This document shows, in pieces, positions 59,501-64,000 of a stretch of DNA of 64,000 nt (the stretch's first letter is position 1; the number at the start of each line of letters is the position of its first letter). The notes below the pieces were generated by a model. The model was not told the origin of the DNA and did not search any database. It saw nothing but the letters and a program-made list of their open reading frames with translations. Source of the DNA: Siniperca chuatsi (Eukaryota; Chordata; Actinopteri; Centrarchiformes; Sinipercidae). The stretch lies in NCBI RefSeq assembly GCF_020085105.1, contig NC_058052.1, positions 19,678,233 to 19,742,232 of the forward strand, written 5' to 3'. Made by a program: the position numbers and the translations under genes.

Positions 59501-62500
59501 ATATAGAAAGTCAAGGGTCCTTTTGATTCCTGGGGATCACGCTCTGTTAGTTGTCAATTTGTGTTGCGGTCTTGGTTCATTTCACAGCTATATGCTATTG
59601 CGTGTTGCCAAATGCTGTGTACTTTTACCTCCTTGAAAATAAAATGGCCTGTCACTGTGTGTGTGAGCGTATGTTTGCATTTGAAGCTGGAGACAGCTGA
59701 GAGAAATAAAGAATGAGGTCGATCAGATCATGATTTATATGCAGATATTCTAGAACTGAGTATTTGAAATATACACAGCAGTATTCATTACCACAATACC
59801 AACTGTATTTGTGTTTTATTTGCATCTATATTGCATCTACAGTATATCATAAACACTGTGTGTACTGTATATGCTCTTTTTTCTCACACATGCATCCTCT
59901 CTGTTTCAGACATGCACTTAAGTTTCTTTACTCTGATTCACTGTGCTCTAAATTCTCCCCGTATAGACGCTGACAGGATGTCCCATATTGAGCGCTCAGA
60001 GAGGGCCGGACGGCAAGGGCAGCGCCGTAAACACCACCGCTGGAGTGGACCAGATCACTTCCACAGTGATAGCAGGTTGGTAAGGCTTGAAAGATTAAAA
60101 AAAGCTGCCAGAAAAGAAGTAAAAAGTAGAAATGTAAAAAGTAAAAACAGAATAAAGCCAACATCATTCTGTTTTTCTGTCTGCTCGACCCTCTGTGACT
60201 GTTTCTCTCTCTGGCTATTTGTCTCAGGGCCCATGTCTTCCAGCACTATGATGGTCTCAAGGCTTCAAGGATCTCTTCACGGCCCGTCCCCTCTGAAGGC
60301 AGGCAGCATGGTTGCATGACGATGCTGGATGAACTCACACTCGAACACATGACTCAGGACTGCAGCTCCCTCAAGAACCAGCTGCTCAGGCTCAAAACGT
60401 TACTACAGGTTCGATCTAAATCTCTCGCCTGTGTGTGTGTGTGTGTTTTGGAGTTTATATGTTTGAACACGTTCAGTGTGGTTACATAGGTACGTGCATG
60501 CGCGCACGGGTCAAAGCCTTTTCCAACTGGCACGAGGTAGGTTACGTGGTGTCAAACTCTGCCTGATAAATGTTTATAAAAATTGTAATTTGTGATTTGC
60601 ACATGCTTTAATTGTTGTATCTTGTTCTATATAATATCCGATTAATTCTGTGTAAATCCTGTCAAGATCTGAGATCGCTAACCCAAGTTCTTAATGACTT
60701 TTGTCTTGGAGAAAATGGGCTAATGTTAGAATGCTGAGTTCGCCGCCTAGCTAGCATAACAAAAAATAACAAATTTAATTAAACAATTAGATAATGAGTA
60801 ATGAGATTCAATAAGGTAACCAGAAAACCCTTATTTCATTTCTTTAACCAATAGAAAAATAGAAAATTACAGTATCAATTCACATTAACATTTCAAGTTT
60901 AGATGCAGTAAAATTACATGAACAGGCAACACTGTAGTGTTACCATAGCAACCACACCAGCTTGACTCGACTTACATAGCTAAACTGGTATGAATGAACT
61001 GTAAGACTGTGAGGCTACAATCTTTCACTGCATAGTAAATAGATTCAGAAATCCATTTTCAAAAGAAACATTCAAACACGCGGGGGGCATGCTCTGCACT
61101 CTGTATTTTTCCTGCTTTTTTGTCCTTTGCCAATCACATGCCTGTTGCATGTAACAAAACTTGCACACTCTTACACATATGCACGCACATACAGTACCAC
61201 AGGACAGAAATGCATACATATGTTAGGTAGGTACATACACAAACACGTGTGTATATGTGTTCAGTATGCACTGTCCAGTGACAGAACCTTCATATGTTTG
61301 TCATCTTTCTAATGCTGTTGCATCACCCTTTGAATAAGTCACACACAAGTAACATCCAGATCGTGTCACCACTCCCAGGCTTTTATTTCGGTATCATGAT
61401 TACACATACTGTGAACTCAGCTGATTTCAGCTGCTGTTTTGTCTATTAAATACAGCTTTATATTAGTTTGCCAGAGGGTTAGTTTGAATAATCTTCGTAG
61501 GATTGCCAGGAGTACACTGCATCACTGTCCTCAGGTGTTCAGCATGAGCAACATACAATGTATTTTCTGACAAAACTCAACTAAGCTAGTTTTAATTAAC
61601 ACGTTAATGTCCTTCCACTTTAAGTATTTAAATGTTTTTAAATGTTTAATTACATCTGTTTAATAATCCTGTCATCACACAGAGCTGCTGAACTGTACAT
61701 AGATACTGTATTTAAACTAAGAAAGATGCTAAGACAGATATTTATAGGTAAAGAGTCTTGTGGTTTTAATGTGCTACACCTGTCCCAGCAGTTTTTTCAA
61801 GTTATTAGATGTTCATTGCCTCCTTCTCCTTAAATGCACAGGATGTGATTTGTTTTGTGCATTTGTACTTGCATGTTTGCATATATCTGTATCTGTGTGA
61901 AACTGATCATTTAATAGATCCTTCTCTGTCAGTATGTCAGACTGAGAAACCTATTTAATAGAAAGAAGAGAGGGTGATAGGGAAGGAGAAGAGAGAAATA
62001 AAAGATGTCAGCTATAGAAATGTGCACTTAAATATGAGATGAACACACAAAACCCACACTCCTACAAAATACACACCCCCGTCTAGGAAATTGCCGAATT
62101 GCACAGAGGCACTTCACACTTCACACTTCACACTTCACACTCCGTATAATGAAATGAATGCCTTGACTCAATTTACTGTCTACAGCATAAAAAGTAATAT
62201 TTGCGTTTGCATTTAAATCAAATCAAATGTCTCCTTCAGATGTGTTCATTGTGCTCACTGCAATTAGTCGAATGCTTTGGCTGTATAGCCTGAAGAGGGA
62301 AAATATTTCTATTGGCCCATTAGTAACTCTGTTTTTAATTGTTTGTTTTTTTAGTATGATGTTGAGCTCAAGGCAGGGACTGTAAAATGAGCCTCCAGGC
62401 TTGCTGAATCCTAATTGATCTTTGCTTTTTTGTGCTAACAGTCAGACATCCAACACAACTCTGTTTACACATGCTGGTTCTAACTGAATGAATCTACCTG

Positions 62501-62960
62501 ACCTGAATAAGGAGCAGGTAGAATGTAGTGATGAAATGAAATTTATATTTCAAGTATGACCTGTGATTGGCATTTGTCATTATTGACGTACTGAAACAGA
62601 TAATACTCTAATACTGAATCAGACAGTAATTGGGAAAATAAAGAAAGAATGAAATTAGGCTGTTGCACTGAATATTCTGTATACACAAGAAGAAATCTGG
62701 ACCTACTGTACTTTAGGAAAAAATGCTACATTTATTAAGCAGCCTCTAAAGTGAGGAAATGTATCGAATGCACCGGTATTGAATTAAATGTTCAAAAACA
62801 TACTCCGCAACCATGCCTCAGGTATCTTAACATTGGTGGCTGACAGTTCAGGGTCAGCAGAGCATATGTGCTAAAGAGTGAACTTGCTCTTGAGGCATGC
62901 CTAAGGCAATTGTCATTGATCCAGCTCACTGTGTGCTCTGTGTCTGTGTGTGTGCCTGCT

Positions 62961-63004
<44 letters not shown>

Positions 63005-63354
63005 TGTTTGTTTCCAGCTTGAGGATACAGACTCTCAAGCTGATGTTCCTGAGGAGATTGAAGATAATACAACTGCATCACAGGTAAGAAACTTTACTTT
63101 AGATTTATAGCAGTGAACATATATACATATATACATGCACATGTATACATATTTTTTTATTTTTCTCCATTTTCCAACCGAGGTAGTCCACTACAACCTA
63201 CAGTATACTGTATGTGTGTGTGTGTTTATAGTTGGAGGAGCTGATTAAGGAAGTGCAGGTGCTCAGAGAGGAGGTGAGGAGTCGAGACAAGACCATTGCT
63301 CAGCTCACATTGCAGTGTCAACAGCTACAACATCATCATCAGCGGGACCAAATG
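43705..63354 (+). CDS. ccser2: coiled-coil serine-rich protein 2, 5' and central part (runs off window)
   Basis: Seven coding exons in the window: 43705-45181, 45273-45484, 57181-57274, 59967-60075, 60228-60408, 63018-63083 and 63232-63354. All phases match; they give 754 residues with no stop yet. Matches to CCSER2 as I recall it: MEEK start; SRLPKFGG; MVRSNSFTHF and SFSFNRAVELAKP; ELSPSNSSGGTYMWDEDALE; DILNNLDPP and DDDDLMLDVDLPED; RWSGPDHFH; then a coiled-coil end (LDELTLEHMTQDCSSLKNQL, LEELIKEVQVLREEVRSRDK). The protein is otherwise Ser/Pro/Gly-rich and disordered. CCSER2 (Gcap14) is known as a microtubule-associated, plus-end-tracking protein that bundles microtubules. An in-frame ATG at 43675 could add ten residues. 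Teleosts may have a/b copies; I cannot say which this is. Confidence 0.95.
46000..46290. other. candidate conserved non-coding element
   Basis: About 290 bases of balanced, repeat-free sequence inside the large ccser2 intron, with words such as CCTTTTATAATTAGGGATTA and TTAATTGAATCGCTGGC. Texture only; conservation not tested. Confidence 0.2.
49737..49829. repeat. inverted repeat with 12-base perfect stem
   Basis: ACGACTGTGGTC at 49739-49750 is repeated inverted as GACCACAGTCGT at 49816-49827, with a loop of about 65 bases. A partial third copy (TCACGACTCC) lies in the loop. Could fold as a hairpin in the ccser2 transcript. Confidence 0.6.
50462..50503 (+). repeat. (AT)n microsatellite
   Basis: About 21 AT units. 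Confidence 0.95.
54360..54560 (+). mobile_element. retroelement 3' tail fragment with (TC)n
   Basis: Carries (TC)n, then AACACGCCACCATTGAGTC, CTGTTAAAAGGAAGTTTTTT, CTTGCCACTGTCGCCAAATG and AATTGGCGCTATATAAATAA, a very common tail in fish genomes. The usual middle part is missing here (internal deletion). Confidence 0.7.
54640..54770 (+). mobile_element. tRNA-derived SINE, 5' part
   Basis: GTGGCTGTAGTTCAGGGGCT resembles a tRNA A box and GTTGGTGGTTCAATCCCTG a B box. They are followed by the SINE body words CCCCCTGTCCACATGTTGAA and CTTGAGCAAGACACTGAACC. Truncated before the usual 3' end. Confidence 0.7.
56948..56966 (+). repeat. poly(T) run
   Basis: Nineteen T residues in the large ccser2 intron. 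Confidence 0.9.
57181..57274 (+). CDS. ccser2: ccser2 coding exon 3
   Basis: Acceptor GGTTTTCAG, phase 0 start. Encodes DILNNLDPPGTGELDDDD and LMLDVDLPEDGLR, the most conserved acidic core of the family. The donor G|GTCAGC is weak and is followed at once by a short CA-rich stretch. Confidence 0.93.
57275..59966 (+). other. ccser2: ccser2 intron with hairpin repeat
   Basis: No coding exon seen. Holds the long inverted repeat at 58262-58480. The 92-codon minus ORF at 58711-58989 has no family-like features. Confidence 0.6.
58262..58480. mobile_element. long inverted repeat (hairpin MITE)
   Basis: The left arm 58262-58332 (TTAGAGAGGTGTTGATTCAA, TTTTGGAGGCTGTAG) is mirrored by the right arm 58409-58480 (CTACAGCCTCCAAAATGAC, TTGAATCAGCACCTCTCTAA) with few mismatches around a 76-base loop. 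The flanks share further family text (TAGCTAGGTGTACCTAATAA). No ORF. Confidence 0.8.
59967..60408 (+). CDS. ccser2: ccser2 coding exons 4 and 5
   Basis: Exon 59967-60075 encodes DADRMSHIERSERAGR and HHRWSGPDHFHSD. Exon 60228-60408 encodes AHVFQHYDGLKASRI and the start of the coiled coil, LDELTLEHMTQDCSSLKNQL. The join AG|GTTGGT to CAG|G is forced by frame: the nearby GTAAGG donor would lead to a stop. Both donors (GTTGGT, GTTCGA) are weak. Confidence 0.9.
62110..62141 (+). repeat. short tandem repeat, unit ACTTCAC
   Basis: About four and a half copies of a seven-base unit. Confidence 0.85.
62963..63002 (+). repeat. (TG)n microsatellite at a splice acceptor
   Basis: About 20 TG units ending 16 bases before the exon that starts at 63018; a short pyrimidine stretch (TTTGTTTCCAG) separates them. 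Confidence 0.95.
63018..63354 (+). CDS. ccser2: ccser2 coding exons 6 and 7 (coiled coil)
   Basis: Exon 63018-63083 encodes LEDTDSQADVPEEIEDNTTA plus SQ. Exon 63232-63354 encodes LEELIKEVQVLREEVRSRDK and TIAQLTLQCQQLQHHHQRDQ, heptad-like. The donor ATG|GTGAGT is strong. The remaining C-terminus lies beyond the window. Confidence 0.92.
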
Positions 63355-64000
63355 GTGAGTTGGTGTGAACAGGACTGATACAAGTGAAAAGTCTGAAAAT
63401 GGAACTGTATCCTATATGGGGAGAAATATAGAAATATATACAGTATAACCATTTCATTCCAGGAATACATTGTCTCCCTGCCTTATGTTTGGGACTCTGA
63501 CAGAAATTAAACAGTATAGGGCATGTACACCCAAAAAACCTCTACAGGTGCTGGATCAAAAAACAAATTGAAGGCAAAAGTCAGACAAAAGATCTACACG
63601 TTGTTCTGATAGCTCCCAGCTATTGTCAAATAGGCAATGACAATTGTCAAATAGGTCTGACAACATGTGGCAAAGATCTTTGTTAAATCGGAACATTGCT
63701 CTGTTAAATTTGCTGGGAAAGTTGATCTTTTTATTTAGGTATGTGAGATGTTTGTTGTTTGATGTTTTAAAGATATTAATTATAGTATTTTCCACTTTGG
63801 AAAATACTACTATTAATCCACTTTGTACTTTACACTTATTTTAATTTTATACTTATATCCACTTTGTACTTAATTTATCTTGCCTGTATTATAGTGTATT
63901 CTGATTTGCTTAGAACTTCTATTCCTGTGTGCACTGACGGGATAGTGAGCAGCTGTAACAAAAAAGTATTTCTGATCTGATCTGATCTATTTTGATAAAT
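63355..64000 (+). other. ccser2: start of the next ccser2 intron
   Basis: AT-rich, no exon seen; ends in a retroelement tail. Confidence 0.6.
63815..63990 (+). mobile_element. retroelement 3' end with TCTGA tail
   Basis: TGTGCACTGACGGGATAGTG, AGCAGCTGTAACAAAAAAG, AGTATTTCTGATCTGATCTG: the typical 3' end of a fish LINE-type element with a short tandem tail. Its body is not in the window. Confidence 0.6.

Larger units (their letters stand above)
60409..63017 (+). other. ccser2: ccser2 intron
   Basis: No coding exon seen. Contains a seven-base tandem repeat at 62110-62141 and ends in a (TG)n run just before the next acceptor. Confidence 0.6.

Noticed and set aside
62110..62141. Short tandem repeat as a CRISPR-like array
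   Set aside because: Units are seven bases with no spacers, and the genome is a vertebrate's.

Overview
The window is vertebrate nuclear DNA, most likely from a ray-finned (percomorph-type) teleost. All genes are split into short GT-AG exons. Introns and spacers are AT-rich, carry many (CA/TG)n runs, and hold several short interspersed families whose motifs I recognise from fish genomes. There is no sign of an operon, phage or CRISPR array. Five protein genes can be rebuilt exon by exon with consistent splice phases; the names rest on my memory of the families, not on a search.

Left part (1-5.7 kb): the last five coding exons of fam149b1 (+, cilium-related) run tail-to-tail into a complete five-exon dnajc9 (-, histone/HSP70 co-chaperone). 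The dnajc9 promoter region carries an E2F-type site and an inverted CCAAT box. Next (7.2-13.6 kb) is a complete NDNF-family gene on the minus strand, best called ndnf-like (ndnfl): a signal-peptide exon, a short exon and one long exon with FN3-like modules. About 9.5 kb of non-coding DNA follows (13.6-23.0 kb), with microsatellites, a palindromic MITE, purine/pyrimidine-biased tracts and stretches that look like conserved non-coding elements.

Middle (23.0-27.65 kb): a small minus-strand gene for a secreted protein made of little more than a SPARC-type extracellular calcium-binding (EC) domain, with two EF-hands and the four family cysteines but no follistatin domain. It is the least familiar gene here. 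Its third exon appears to lack one base in a G run, so either the frame is broken (assembly error or decay) or a downstream acceptor rescues it.

Right part (30.5-64 kb): ccser2 on the plus strand. A promoter-like region with a full CRE and an E-box precedes a probable untranslated first exon ending at 31420. Very long introns follow, then a large first coding exon at 43.7 kb with an overlapping upstream ORF, and six more coding exons to 63354. The gene runs off the window before its stop codon.

The five genes are not an evident pathway. fam149b1, dnajc9 and ccser2 all map to human 10q22-q23 as I recall, so the window looks like a compact fish version of that block with two secreted-protein genes between.
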